Below are positions 1-8,432 of a DNA stretch of 46,420 nt, in pieces; position 1 is the stretch's first letter, and each line of letters opens with the position of its first letter. A model generated the notes under the pieces. That model did not search any database. It saw nothing but the letters and a program-made list of their open reading frames with translations, and was not told the DNA's origin. The position numbers were made by a program, and so were the translations under genes. The stretch comes from Citreicoccus inhibens (GTDB lineage Bacteria; Myxococcota; Myxococcia; Myxococcales; Myxococcaceae). The stretch covers positions 1 to 46,420 of the forward strand of contig NZ_JAHNZT010000048.1 of the NCBI RefSeq assembly GCF_019039035.1. The letters run 5' to 3'.

Positions 1-1011
1 GGTGATGTGTTTGGTTTTATTGAGGTTGGTGTTGGTGCTGCCGCCGCGAAGCCCGCCGCCGCCCCGGCTCCGGCCGCCGCGCCCGCTCCGGCCGCCGCGG
101 AGTCCGCCGCGCAGGGCCCGGACGCGCGCATCACCCCCACGGCCAAGAAGATGGCCGAGGAGAACAAGCTGGACGTCGCCCAGCTGAAGGGCACCGGCTC
201 CGGTGGCCGCATCACCAAGGAGGACGTGCTGGGGCAGCTCAACCGCCCGGCCACGCCTGCCGCCCCGGCCCCCGTGGCCCCGGCCGCGCCGTCTGGTCCG
301 CGCCCCAACGCCGCGCGCGAGGAGCGCGTGCGCATGACGCCGCTGCGCAAGCGCGTGGCCGAGCGCCTCATCCAGGCCCAGTCCACCGCCGCCATGCTCA
401 CCACCTTCAACGAGGTGGACATGGGCGAGGTGATGGCCCTGCGCAAGAAGTACAACGAGAAGTTCCAGGCCAAGCACGGCGTGAAGCTCGGCTTCATGAG
501 CTTCTTCATCCGCGCGGCCGTGGACGCCCTCAAGGCCTTCCCGCAAATCAACGCGGAGATCGACGGCGAGGACGTCATCTTCAAGCACTACTACGACATC
601 GGCGTGGCCGTGAGCGGCAGCCGCGGTCTGGTGGTGCCGGTGGTGCGTGACGCGGACAAGGTGGGCCTGGCGGACCTGGAGAAGACGGTCGGCGACTACG
701 GCGCCCGCGCGCGCAACGACAAGCTGACCCTGCCGGACCTGCAGGGCGGCACGTTCACCATCACCAACGGCGGCACCTTCGGCTCCATGCTGTCCACGCC
801 CATCCTGAACCCGCCGCAGACGGGCATCCTGGGCATGCACAACATCGTCGAGCGCCCCGTGGCCCGTGACGGCCAGGTCGTCATCCGGCCCATCATGTTC
901 GTCGCCCTCACCTACGACCACCGGCTGGTGGACGGCCGCGAGGCCGTGCAGTTCCTCGTCCGGGTGAAGGAGTGCATCGAGAACCCGGAGCGGCTGCTCC
1001 TGGACATCTGA
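1..1011 (+). CDS. sucB: 2-oxoglutarate dehydrogenase E2 (dihydrolipoyl succinyltransferase), 5' truncated
   Basis: Core acyltransferase of the 2-oxoglutarate dehydrogenase complex (TCA cycle, cytoplasm); it transfers succinyl from lipoate to CoA. The reading frame is open from base 1, so the N-terminal lipoyl domain lies outside the window. What remains is an Ala/Pro linker, a peripheral-subunit-binding domain ([13 protein letters not shown] to [10 protein letters not shown]), a second Ala/Pro linker, and the catalytic domain ending with the active-site motif DHRLVDG and the typical end [10 protein letters not shown]. The [19 protein letters not shown] segment favours the succinyl rather than the acetyl E2. 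The first in-window ATG (base 7) is not the real start. The first 37 bases contain no C, unlike everything after them; see findings. A strong hairpin terminator follows directly. Confidence 0.93.
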   Translation, partial: GDVFGFIEVGVGAAAAKPAAAPAPAAAPAPAAAESAAQGPDARITPTAKKMAEENKLDVAQLKGTGSGGRITKEDVLGQLNRPATPAAPAPVAPAAPSGPRPNAAREERVRMTPLRKRVAERLIQAQSTAAMLTTFNEVDMGEVMALRKKYNEKFQAKHGVKLGFMSFFIRAAVDALKAFPQINAEIDGEDVIFKHYYDIGVAVSGSRGLVVPVVRDADKVGLADLEKTVGDYGARARNDKLTLPDLQGGTFTITNGGTFGSMLSTPILNPPQTGILGMHNIVERPVARDGQVVIRPIMFVALTYDHRLVDGREAVQFLVRVKECIENPERLLLDI

Positions 1012-1061
1012 CGCGCTGCGGCTTTCAACCGCCGCAATCACGTCAAGTCCCGCAATCCAAG

Positions 1062-1087
1062 GGGCCGGCTGGACTTCCAGTCGGCCC
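1062..1087 (+). terminator. Rho-independent terminator after sucB
   Basis: An 11-bp inverted repeat (1062-1072 with 1077-1087, one G-U pair) closes a 4-base loop and is followed by TTTCAC. It lies 50 bases after the sucB stop and separates that operon from the cold-shock gene. Confidence 0.8.
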
Positions 1088-1180
1088 TTTCACTACAACT
1101 AAGCGGCCTCCCCGGTCGTCGGGGGGGCAGGAAGAACGGGCGGCCTCTCCACACCGCCCCGCAGACCGCAAGGAAGCAAC

Positions 1181-1384
1181 ATGGCAACCGGTACCGTGAA
1201 GTGGTTCAACGACGCGAAGGGCTTCGGCTTCATCACCCAGGACGGCGGCGGCGAGGACGTGTTCTGCCACCACACCGCCATCAACATGGACGGGTTCCGC
1301 ACCCTGGCCGAGGGTCAGAAGGTGGAGTTCGACGTGGCCCGCGGCCCCAAGGGCCTGCAGGCGCAGAACGTCCGCGCTGCCTGA
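1181..1384 (+). CDS. Cold-shock domain protein, CspA family
   Basis: A 67-residue single cold-shock domain, the standard length for CspA-type RNA chaperones that bind single-stranded RNA/DNA and melt secondary structure. It begins [18 protein letters not shown], which contains RNP1 (KGFGFI). RNP2 is present as DVFCHH, with a Cys where many family members carry Val or Ala. The start is set by AAGGAAG a few bases upstream. The gene stands alone between two hairpin terminators, with a 5' leader of roughly 90 bases after the sucB terminator. Such leaders often control csp genes, but I could not identify a specific thermosensor fold. Which csp paralogue this is cannot be told. Confidence 0.92.
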   Translation: MATGTVKWFNDAKGFGFITQDGGGEDVFCHHTAINMDGFRTLAEGQKVEFDVARGPKGLQAQNVRAA

Positions 1385-1428
1385 AGTTCTCGCGTATCAG
1401 GCCACTCCTCATGGACTGGCCACATGAT

Positions 1429-1463
1429 GAGGCCCGGTACTCCCTTGAAGGAGGCCGGGCCTC
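1429..1463 (+). terminator. Hairpin terminator between csp and the S9 peptidase
   Basis: A perfect 9-bp inverted repeat (GAGGCCCGG at 1429-1437, CCGGGCCTC at 1455-1463) with a 17-base loop, followed by TGGCTTT. It lies between convergent genes, so it may serve both directions. Confidence 0.65.
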
Positions 1464-1515
1464 TGGCTTTGAGCGAGGGGTGCCGCGCGGCACGGCAGCG
1501 CGGCGCTTCATCGCG

Positions 1516-3732
1516 CTATTTCAGATAGCGCTTGAAGTGGGCCATCACGGCCTCCTGCTTGCGCTGCGTAATCAGCGGATCCGGCACCATGTGCGTCAGG
1601 CCACTGAGCGGCAACAGCTCATGCGGCTTGCCGGCGCGGAACAGCGCGTCGCTCAGCTTCAGCGAGTGGAAGAAGTAGACGTTGTCATCGGCGGTGCCGT
1701 GCATGAGCAGGAGCGCGCCCATGGGCTTGTCCTGCTTCACGTACGACAACAGCGAGCTCTTCTCGTACGCCTCGGGGTGCTCCGAGGGCACGCCGAGGAA
1801 GCGCTCGGTGTAGTGCGTGTCGTAGTCCAGCCAGTCCACCACCGGGGCGCCGGCCACCGCGGCCTTGAAGACGTCCGGGCGCTTGAGGACGGCGAGCGCG
1901 GACATGTAGCCGCCGAAGCTCCACCCCTCGATGCCCACGCGGTTCAGGTCCACCTCGGGCATCTCGGCGGCGAGCGCCTGGAGCGCGGCCACCTGGTCCT
2001 CCAGCGTGACGCCGGAGAAGTCGTACTTCACCGAGCGCTCCCACTCCGCGGTGCGCAGCGGCGTGCCCCGTCCGTCGAACTTCACGACGAGGTAGCCCTG
2101 GTCCGCCATCCACTGGTTGAGGAGGTTGGCGGCCATGGACTGGGCGACGGTGGTCGTCGTGGGGCCGGCGTACACCTCCACGATGACGGGCAGCTTCTGG
2201 CCGGGCTTGAAGTCACGCGGCTTGATGATGGCCGCCCAGAACTTGCGCGGCCCCACCTGACGGACCTCCAGGTTGGGGACGAAGGGCGGCTCGTCGGCCA
2301 CCTCGGGCAGCTCGCCCACGCGGGTGCCATCCGCGCGCAGCACGTACGTGCGCGGCATGCTCTTGGGGCCCTGCGTGCCGAGCACCACGAGCCCGCCCTG
2401 CTTGGACACCGCGCCGCCCTCCATCGCGGGGCCGGTGACGCCCGACGACACCTTCTGCGGCGCGCCGCCGTCCTTCACGCGCCACAGGTAGCTCTCCGTG
2501 GGGTTGGGGCCGCCGGTGAAGAACAGCGAGTGGTCCGCCTGCACGAAGCGGCTGAGGGTGCGGAAGCCCGCGTCGGGCTTGACCACCGTGCGCACCAGCG
2601 CGCCGTCCGCCTTGCGCAGCTCCACCTCGGGGCCGCCGTTGCGCTCGGTGTACCAGAGGAAGCCGCTGCCATCCTCGAGCCACAGCGGGAAGTCCTGCTC
2701 CAGGTTGAGCCACGCCGCGTCCTTCTCGGTGAGCAGCGGCTGCGTCTTGCCCGTGCGCGGGTCGACGGACAGGACCTGCTCCTCCATCTGCGCGCGGTCC
2801 TGCACCACGAGCGTCAGCGGCCCGCCCTTGTCCCACTTCACGGTGGCCAGGTACGGGTACTTGGCCGCGTCCCACTGCGCCCACACCGTCTTGCCGCCCG
2901 CGGCCGGGACGATGCCCAGGCGCACCTTGGCGTTGGGCTTGCCCGGGCGTGGATAGGCGAACACCTCTCCGCCTCGCTCGGGGTGCATCACGTCGACGAT
3001 GGTGAGCTTCTCCACGTCGCTCGTGTCGGACTCGGTGTAGGCGAGCGACTTGCCATCCGGGCTCCACCAGTAGCCCGAGAAGCGGCTCATCTCCTCCTGC
3101 GCGACGAACTCGGCCAGGCCGTGCGTCTTCTGCTCGGTGCCGCCCGTGGTGATGCGCTTCTCCTGGTTGGTCGCCAGGTCCACGCGGTACAGGTCATGGT
3201 CGCGGACGTAGGCCACCTGCTTGCCGTCCTGCGACAGGCGCGGGTCCAGCACGCCCGGGCCCGTCTTCAGCTCCTGCGACTTGCCCGTGGCGCGATCCAC
3301 CACGAAGAGGCGACCGGAGAGCGGCACCAGCAGCCGCGAGCCGTCATCGGACAGGCTGTAGGTGGTGAAGCCGCGCGCGCTCACGCGCATGCGCTCCCGG
3401 CGGGCCTTCTCCTCGGGGGTGAGGGTCTCCTCGGTGCCCTGGAGGATGGAGGCGGGGGTGAGCAGCTCGCGGGTCTGCCCCGAGTCCACGTCGAACGCGT
3501 AGAGCATCTGCACGTTGGACGTGGGCTGCGTGCGCAGGAAGAGGACGGTCTTCTCGTCCGGGGTGATGCGCACGCCCACGGGACGGCCGCTCATGAAGCG
3601 GCGCGTGTCCGAGTACTGGCGCAGGAAGGTATCAACCTGGGTCTGCGAGGGAGCCATGGGAGGAGTCTTGTTCTCCTGGGCAACGGAAGGAGCGCTCATG
3701 AGAAGGAGCGCGGCGGTAAGGACCTGGCGCAT
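1516..3732 (-). CDS. Secreted S9 family peptidase (dipeptidyl-peptidase IV-like)
   Basis: A 738-residue serine peptidase of the prolyl oligopeptidase family, predicted to cleave short peptides outside the cytoplasmic membrane. I start at 3732 (MRQVLTAALLLMSAPSVAQ), a good signal peptide; the frame stays open further upstream but that part looks non-coding. An N-terminal beta-propeller (about residues 45-480, with DPP IV-like SRFSGYWWSPDG) precedes an alpha/beta-hydrolase domain. The catalytic triad is Ser605 in GWSFGG, Asp683 (or Asp682) in HGTADDNV and His714 in SGLTHMV. Length and order match bacterial DPP IV. It is convergent with the csp gene and divergent from the UPF0489 gene. DPP IV activity rather than general acyl-aminoacyl peptidase is inference from the WSPDG region. 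Confidence 0.9.
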   Translation of the reverse strand: MRQVLTAALLLMSAPSVAQENKTPPMAPSQTQVDTFLRQYSDTRRFMSGRPVGVRITPDEKTVLFLRTQPTSNVQMLYAFDVDSGQTRELLTPASILQGTEETLTPEEKARRERMRVSARGFTTYSLSDDGSRLLVPLSGRLFVVDRATGKSQELKTGPGVLDPRLSQDGKQVAYVRDHDLYRVDLATNQEKRITTGGTEQKTHGLAEFVAQEEMSRFSGYWWSPDGKSLAYTESDTSDVEKLTIVDVMHPERGGEVFAYPRPGKPNAKVRLGIVPAAGGKTVWAQWDAAKYPYLATVKWDKGGPLTLVVQDRAQMEEQVLSVDPRTGKTQPLLTEKDAAWLNLEQDFPLWLEDGSGFLWYTERNGGPEVELRKADGALVRTVVKPDAGFRTLSRFVQADHSLFFTGGPNPTESYLWRVKDGGAPQKVSSGVTGPAMEGGAVSKQGGLVVLGTQGPKSMPRTYVLRADGTRVGELPEVADEPPFVPNLEVRQVGPRKFWAAIIKPRDFKPGQKLPVIVEVYAGPTTTTVAQSMAANLLNQWMADQGYLVVKFDGRGTPLRTAEWERSVKYDFSGVTLEDQVAALQALAAEMPEVDLNRVGIEGWSFGGYMSALAVLKRPDVFKAAVAGAPVVDWLDYDTHYTERFLGVPSEHPEAYEKSSLLSYVKQDKPMGALLLMHGTADDNVYFFHSLKLSDALFRAGKPHELLPLSGLTHMVPDPLITQRKQEAVMAHFKRYLK

Positions 3733-3850
3733 GCGTGCTTGAACACCCGCCGGGGAGCGGGTCTCCTTTCGCGTGAAGGCGTGGCCGAGCCTACACTCCG
3801 CCGGCCGCGCGGGCCGGGTAACCCAAGGCCCACGAGAGGATTCCCTGGAC
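3733..3850. other. Divergent intergenic region (S9 peptidase / UPF0489)
   Basis: 118 bases between divergent starts, so it must hold both promoters. I cannot pick convincing -35/-10 boxes. A GAGAGGA ribosome site precedes the plus-strand gene. Confidence 0.4.
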
Positions 3851-4627
3851 ATGCGCCCCGACGACGACGCCACGCGGCATCTGCGACTGGCCGGAGTCAT
3901 CCGCCTCGCGCTGGGCGGCGGCCGAGGCCCCTCGGATGCCTACGTCTTCGACCCCCACCGGCTCGCCCTCCCCGCTTGGGTCTGCGCGCTCGGAGCGGCT
4001 GGGCCGCCAGCACTGTTGGTGACGCTCGACCGTCACCTGGACACGGTGGTGCCTGCTCGGCCCGCGGACGTGCCGGACCTCTCGGCGGGCCTGCGCGCCC
4101 TGGATGAGCACGCGCGCTGGTCCCTGGATGTCCGCAACTACGACCACATCCTCGCGGCCATGGAGGCCGGCGTGGTGGGAGACGCGCTGCTCATTGCCCG
4201 CTCACGGCCCCGGGGCGCCTTCACCGAGGACACCTACGTGGACACGCGCGGACGCGCGCACCGGCTGGTCATCGCGCCCACGGTGGACCGCGCGGCGGAG
4301 GCCTACCGAGCCCCCGCGCCCGGCGAGGCCGTGCGCACGGTGCTCGACGAGGCCGAGCGGGTGCTGCTCGACGTGGACCTGGACTGCTTCACCACCTTGA
4401 GCGACGCGGACCCCACCACGGTGATTCCCTGGCCCCGCGCGCTCATCCGGGAGTTCCTCCTGCCCGCGGACTCCGAGCCCTTCTGGGACGCGGTGCTGGG
4501 CAAGTCCGTGGCGCTGACGCTGGCCCGCGAGCCGTACCACTGCGGCGGGCTGCTCGCCTCGGGAGAGCTGTTCCGCGACCTGGCTGATGTGCTGTTCCGC
4601 GAGTTGCTGCGCGTGGAGCCGCCGTAG
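3851..4627 (+). CDS. UPF0489 family protein (arginase-like fold predicted)
   Basis: A 258-residue cytoplasmic protein of unknown function. Acidic/histidine motifs TLDRHLD (about residues 58-64), RNYDHIL (95-101) and LLDVDLDCF (172-180) resemble the metal-binding motifs of the UPF0489 (C5orf22-like) family, which is thought to adopt an arginase/deacetylase-like fold. From this I infer a metal-dependent hydrolase, substrate unknown. The start at 3851 is chosen for GAGAGGA about 10 bases upstream; an in-frame ATG at 3773 would add 26 residues that look non-coding and overlap the promoter gap. Its stop is only 12 bases from the convergent recX stop, so there is no room for a separate terminator. 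Confidence 0.62.
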   Translation: MRPDDDATRHLRLAGVIRLALGGGRGPSDAYVFDPHRLALPAWVCALGAAGPPALLVTLDRHLDTVVPARPADVPDLSAGLRALDEHARWSLDVRNYDHILAAMEAGVVGDALLIARSRPRGAFTEDTYVDTRGRAHRLVIAPTVDRAAEAYRAPAPGEAVRTVLDEAERVLLDVDLDCFTTLSDADPTTVIPWPRALIREFLLPADSEPFWDAVLGKSVALTLAREPYHCGGLLASGELFRDLADVLFRELLRVEPP

Positions 4628-4639
4628 GCCCCGGCAACC

Positions 4640-5206
4640 TCACTCCACCGGCCCATCCACGAGCTTCTTCGCGGTGGCGAAGGAGAACCCCGCGCGAGCC
4701 AGCGCGGCGAGGTCGCGTCGCCGGTTCTCCTCGCGGGTGCTCAGGTCTCTGCGGAAGGGCCCCAGCCGCTTCTTGCGCGCCCAGATGCGCGCGGCGGCTT
4801 CCTCGGACACGTCCTCGGTGGCGAGCGCCAGCTTCTGCGCGACGACCTCGGGCGCGATGCCCTTCATCCGCAGCTTCTGGGTGATGACCCGAGCGCTGCG
4901 TCCCGAGGCGCGCAGCGCGTGCGCCCTCATCTCGGCGTAGGCGGGATCATTCACGAGCCCATTGCGAACGAGCTTCTCGGTGAGCGCGCGCACCCAGCCC
5001 AGCGCCTCGGCGCGGTCCCCTCCATGGCAGCGCAGCGAGCGGTCGACTCGGCGCTCCAACACCCGCTGGAGTTGGCTCACCGTCGCGGCGTAGCGCTTGA
5101 GGTAATGCAGTGCCGCGTTCTCCAGGTAGCGCGGGGACACCTTCCGGGGCTGCTTCGGCTTCTTGGGGCCACCCCGGCCCGCGTCACCCTTCTGCTCGTC
5201 TTCCAT
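4640..5206 (-). CDS. recX: Regulatory protein RecX
   Basis: A 188-residue RecX homologue. RecX binds RecA filaments and caps or disassembles them, restraining recombination and the SOS response. The all-helical body shows the family pattern: ALHYLKRYAATVSQLQRVLERR, then LVRNGLVNDPAYAEMRAH and ARVITQKLRMKGI, ending in a third helical repeat (RRRDLAALARAGFSFATAKK). The N-terminus is a basic Lys/Pro-rich tail of about 24 residues. There is no recA next to it, unlike many genomes in which recX follows recA; it sits downstream of the Omp85-like gene with a 68-base gap. Convergent with the UPF0489 gene. Confidence 0.88.
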   Translation of the reverse strand: MEDEQKGDAGRGGPKKPKQPRKVSPRYLENAALHYLKRYAATVSQLQRVLERRVDRSLRCHGGDRAEALGWVRALTEKLVRNGLVNDPAYAEMRAHALRASGRSARVITQKLRMKGIAPEVVAQKLALATEDVSEEAAARIWARKKRLGPFRRDLSTREENRRRDLAALARAGFSFATAKKLVDGPVE

Positions 5207-5274
5207 GCGGCGGCGTGTCTACCACCCAGGTCCGACACCGCGCACGCACCCACGACGTACGCCGGGCAGGCGAC

Positions 5275-7194
5275 CTAGGGAGAGTCCAGGAACGAGGGCC
5301 GATAGTCGGTCACCTGTCCCGCGCTGAAGGAGAACCGGCCGCTCACGGGAGGACGGTCCCCGTTGAGCACGTAGCCAAAGTCGATGCGGAACGGATTCAC
5401 GTTGAACTGCGGGAAGAGCAGCCGCAGGCCCACGCCCACGGAGGTCACCATCGACGGCCTGCGGTTGAACGCGCTGCCCGAGTCGAGGAAGAGCACGCCC
5501 CCCAGGTGTACGGTCTTGATGACGAGCGGCGGCGAGCGGTACTCGAGGTTGAACAGCAGGAGCCGCTTGCCCGAGTACGCATCCACGAGCGCCCCGCGCA
5601 GCCCATTGCCACCGCCCAGCAGGCTGATGCGGTCCGACAGGTCGTCGATGTTCACGTCCAGCACGCCGCGGCCCACGATGCGCCCGCCGAAGAACTGGGG
5701 CGAGGCCTGCACGAATTCGGTGGCCCAACGCCGATCCGTCCACCCCGCGTTCTCGCCGAGCTGCCGGCGAATGGACGCAGCGGCCGACACCGCGGTGAGC
5801 GCATCGCCGGCCCAGCGCACGCGGTAGCGCGCGGTCACCGCCCCTTGCGCGTAGTGCGCCGAGGACGAGAGCACGGGCGGCGCATACCGGAGCGACGCGC
5901 CAATGGAGTGACCGAGCTGCACATCCTCCGACAGCGCATACGAGTCCAAGTCATGGAACACCTCGTAGCGCGCCTCGTAGGCGCTGAGGGACAGGCTCGC
6001 GTAGGCCGCGTCCTCGGCGCGCGGCAGGTAGTTGCTGCGGAACCATGCCTCCTGCGCGTCGGTGAGCATGGAGGCGACGGGCGCGGCGTAGGCATCGTGA
6101 TAGGCGCCCGCGCCCATGCCCACGTTCCACTTGTAGCGATGACCGAACGAGCGCGTGTACGTGACTCCGCCCGCCACCTCGCGCGCGTTGTAGACGTAGG
6201 GCACGGCGGGCCCGTCCGGGAACGGGAGCTGCCAGATGTCCGCGCCGCGATACTGGCGCGCGGTCTCCACGTTCCACGCCACGGAGGAGCTCACGCTCCA
6301 CGGCGTGGCCAGCGAGTACAGCGGCCGACTCACGGAGAGGCTGCCGCGCGAGCCCTCGGGCTTGCCGCTCTCGCGTCCGAGCAGCACCGCCGCGGACTCA
6401 CTGAGCGCCCAGCGACTGCCGAGCACGCGCCGGTCGGTGTAGCTCTGGCCCAGGCTGATCGTGTCGAGGCGGAGCACGAAATCCACCGCGACCTTCTTGC
6501 CGCGTCCGAGGAAGTTCTGCTCCGTGCCCTGCAACCTCAGGTACTGGAGCAACGAGCCCACCGCGGAGAAGTCGCTGTTGAGTCGCAGCGACCACAGGTC
6601 CTTGGTGATGAGCAGCAGCACGACCGTGCCGGGCTGACGGCCCTTCACGGTCACCGCGCGCACGGCGGAGAAGAGGCCCAGCTTGCGAAGGTTGCGCACG
6701 GACTCGTCCACGAGCGCCGCCGAGTACGGCTGGCCCGGAGTCAGCAACACCTCTCGGCGGACCACGTCATCGCGCGTGCGCGCATGGAAGATGTTGAGGA
6801 GGTTCGGGTACGGGTCGCTCTGGGCCACCACGTCCTCGGCGGCCACGCGCACATCCTCCAGCACTTTGCCTTCGGGCGCGGGCTCCACCACATCGCCGCC
6901 CCGCGCGAGGCCCCACGCGATGAGCGTCTGCTCGTAGTCCGCGCTCACGCCCGCATCGGAAGACACCCCCACCTGTTCACCGTTCGGAGCCGACGGCGTG
7001 AATCCGGTGTTCGCTCTCGCCTCAGCAGCGGACGGAACCGACGGGGAGTTCACGCCCGAATCGAATGCGGGACTCGCGCCTCCGCTCGGGGCCGACTGCA
7101 CGAGAGCGGTGCCCGCATCCGAGGACGCGGCATCAGGCCCCGACGGAACCTGGGCGAGCGGTGCGACGAGCAGGGCAAGCAACAGGAGCGGCAC
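5275..7194 (-). CDS. Omp85/BamA-TamA-like outer-membrane protein
   Basis: A 639-residue predicted outer-membrane beta-barrel. It has a signal peptide (MPLLLLALLVAPLAQ), then about 90 residues of Ser/Ala/Pro-rich spacer. One POTRA-like domain follows (about 110-195: RREVLLTPGQPYSAALVDES, then VRNLRKLGLFSAV), and then a long barrel with alternating aromatic strands. The GGGNGLRGALVDAY segment matches the conserved L6 loop region of Omp85 proteins (usually [VI]RG[FY]), followed by LFNLEYR and the C-terminal strands. Bacterial BamA usually carries five POTRA domains, so this is a reduced paralogue rather than the essential assembly factor; TamA-like or lipid/protein-export roles are possible. It is 44 bases downstream of the BtuF-like gene on the same strand. 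Confidence 0.8.
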   Translation of the reverse strand: MPLLLLALLVAPLAQVPSGPDAASSDAGTALVQSAPSGGASPAFDSGVNSPSVPSAAEARANTGFTPSAPNGEQVGVSSDAGVSADYEQTLIAWGLARGGDVVEPAPEGKVLEDVRVAAEDVVAQSDPYPNLLNIFHARTRDDVVRREVLLTPGQPYSAALVDESVRNLRKLGLFSAVRAVTVKGRQPGTVVLLLITKDLWSLRLNSDFSAVGSLLQYLRLQGTEQNFLGRGKKVAVDFVLRLDTISLGQSYTDRRVLGSRWALSESAAVLLGRESGKPEGSRGSLSVSRPLYSLATPWSVSSSVAWNVETARQYRGADIWQLPFPDGPAVPYVYNAREVAGGVTYTRSFGHRYKWNVGMGAGAYHDAYAAPVASMLTDAQEAWFRSNYLPRAEDAAYASLSLSAYEARYEVFHDLDSYALSEDVQLGHSIGASLRYAPPVLSSSAHYAQGAVTARYRVRWAGDALTAVSAAASIRRQLGENAGWTDRRWATEFVQASPQFFGGRIVGRGVLDVNIDDLSDRISLLGGGNGLRGALVDAYSGKRLLLFNLEYRSPPLVIKTVHLGGVLFLDSGSAFNRRPSMVTSVGVGLRLLFPQFNVNPFRIDFGYVLNGDRPPVSGRFSFSAGQVTDYRPSFLDSP

Positions 7195-7238
7195 GCGTCC
7201 ATCCTGTCACGGGCCACGCCCACCGCCAGGGCCCCACC

Positions 7239-8108
7239 TCACGACAGCGCGGAGCGCAGCTCCCCGCCCCGAACCGCGGGCAGCGTCTCCCCGCGCGCGA
7301 CAGCGGCGACGATGCGCGCGAGCTGCGCCACCCCGTCCGACAACGCCGCCGGGCCCGGCTGGAGGATGTACGCGCTCCGCACCTCGTAGAGCTGATCCGC
7401 GAGCACCGCGGGCACCGCGTCCCAGCCCGGCCGAGAGACAATCTTGTCCCGCTGGGCCTTTCGCCCACACCAGCTCGCGATGACGCCCTCGGGCGCTCGG
7501 CGCGCCACCTCCCGTGGGTCGAAGATGCGCCCCTGCGCCCCCTGGGACGCGCGCGACTCGCTGCAGATGTCCACGCCCCCCACCAGCTCCACCAACTCCG
7601 AGCACCACCGGATGCCGGAGATGAGCGGCTCGTGCCACTCCTCGAAGAAGATGCGAGGCCGCCGCGGCAGTGACTCGGCGGCGTCCGCGTGACGCTCCAG
7701 GTTGGCCTCCAGCTCCCTGGCCAGCGCATCCGCGGCCTCCGCGCGGCCCACGAGCGCTCCGGTCACGCGCACCGCCTGAAGGATCTCCGCGATGGACCGC
7801 TGGTTGAACAGGTAGACCGGCACCCCGCGCTTGCACAGCTCGCGACCGATGTCCGCCTGCAAGTCCGAGAACCCCAGCACCAGGTCCGGCTTCAGCTCGA
7901 GGATGCGCTCGAAGTTCGCGTCGAGGAACGAGCTGACCCGCGGCTTCTTGCGCGCCGCCGGCGGGCGCACCGTGAAGCCCGACACGCCGACGACGAGGTC
8001 CTCCGCGCCGATGCGGTAGAGCACCTCCGTCGTCTCCTCCGTCATGCACACCACCCGCCGCGGATAGGGCGGGGCCAAAGCGAGCAACGCGGACAGGCGG
8101 GCGTTCAT
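7239..8108 (-). CDS. BtuF-like (ABC-transporter type) cobalamin/ferric-chelate binding protein
   Basis: A 289-residue protein with the bilobal BtuF/FhuD-type fold: PRRVVCMTEETTEVLYRIG (strand plus helix start), VVGVSGFTVRP, VSSFLDANFERILELKPDLV, YLFNQRSIAEIL, and a C-terminal lobe (FFEEWHEPLISGIRWCSELV, then AYILQPGPAAL). Family members bind vitamin B12, haem or iron chelates for an ABC importer. No convincing signal peptide or lipobox is seen from the chosen start (8108). The frame is open upstream to 8693 without a better leader, so it may act in the cytoplasm or have another role. No permease or ATPase gene is adjacent. It is divergent from the kinase/TonB-receptor operon, which could supply the outer-membrane step. 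Confidence 0.78.
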   Translation of the reverse strand: MNARLSALLALAPPYPRRVVCMTEETTEVLYRIGAEDLVVGVSGFTVRPPAARKKPRVSSFLDANFERILELKPDLVLGFSDLQADIGRELCKRGVPVYLFNQRSIAEILQAVRVTGALVGRAEAADALARELEANLERHADAAESLPRRPRIFFEEWHEPLISGIRWCSELVELVGGVDICSESRASQGAQGRIFDPREVARRAPEGVIASWCGRKAQRDKIVSRPGWDAVPAVLADQLYEVRSAYILQPGPAALSDGVAQLARIVAAVARGETLPAVRGGELRSALS

Positions 8109-8432
8109 GCGCGGCACCCTAACGGCCCCGCTCCGCCACCGCGAGCACGCACCCGACCCACCCGGTCCCCTCATGTTCGGATCCGCCATAACGCAACGCG
8201 CCACGCCACCCGGAGTGCGCGCGCGCGCGGGTGAATGCGAGTGGAAGCATCCTGTCCGCGCACCCGGACTTGCGGTATGGGGAGGCGGCTGGCGCAGCGG
8301 CGGGAGCCGGATTCTCGGCCCCTGATGCGCTGCGGCAGTGATGCAGGTCTCTTGGGAGACGGACATTTGCGGTGTTACCATCCCCCCGCTCGACCGGACG
8401 TTTCCCGTCCTTCTCGCTCGGTGGGGGAAGAC
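8109..8432. other. Divergent regulatory region (BtuF-like gene / kinase operon)
   Basis: 324 bases without a gene. It contains a 13-base alternating GC run (8217-8229), a B12-box-like 13-mer on the minus strand (8343-8355), a small GTCTC-TTGG-GAGAC hairpin (8347-8360) and the possible plus-strand promoter below. Confidence 0.5.
8352..8381 (+). promoter_or_regulatory. Possible housekeeping promoter of the kinase operon
   Basis: TTGGGA (8352-8357) and TACCAT (8376-8381), each 4/6 to sigma-70 consensus, are separated by 18 bases and end about 50 bases before the kinase start. Weak evidence only. Confidence 0.25.

Noticed and set aside
1201-4107. Open frame of 968 codons on the plus strand opposite the S9 peptidase
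   Set aside because: It is the antisense shadow of a high-GC gene: Arg/His/Ala/Leu-rich, no domain, and the peptidase on the other strand has an intact catalytic triad.
5110-7389. 759-codon plus-strand frame opposite the Omp85-like gene
   Set aside because: His/Arg/Ala-rich shadow with no domain; the minus-strand barrel gene has a signal peptide and Omp85 motifs.
8217-8229. Alternating GC run as a Z-DNA or repeat element
   Set aside because: Only 13 bases in a very GC-rich genome; expected by chance.
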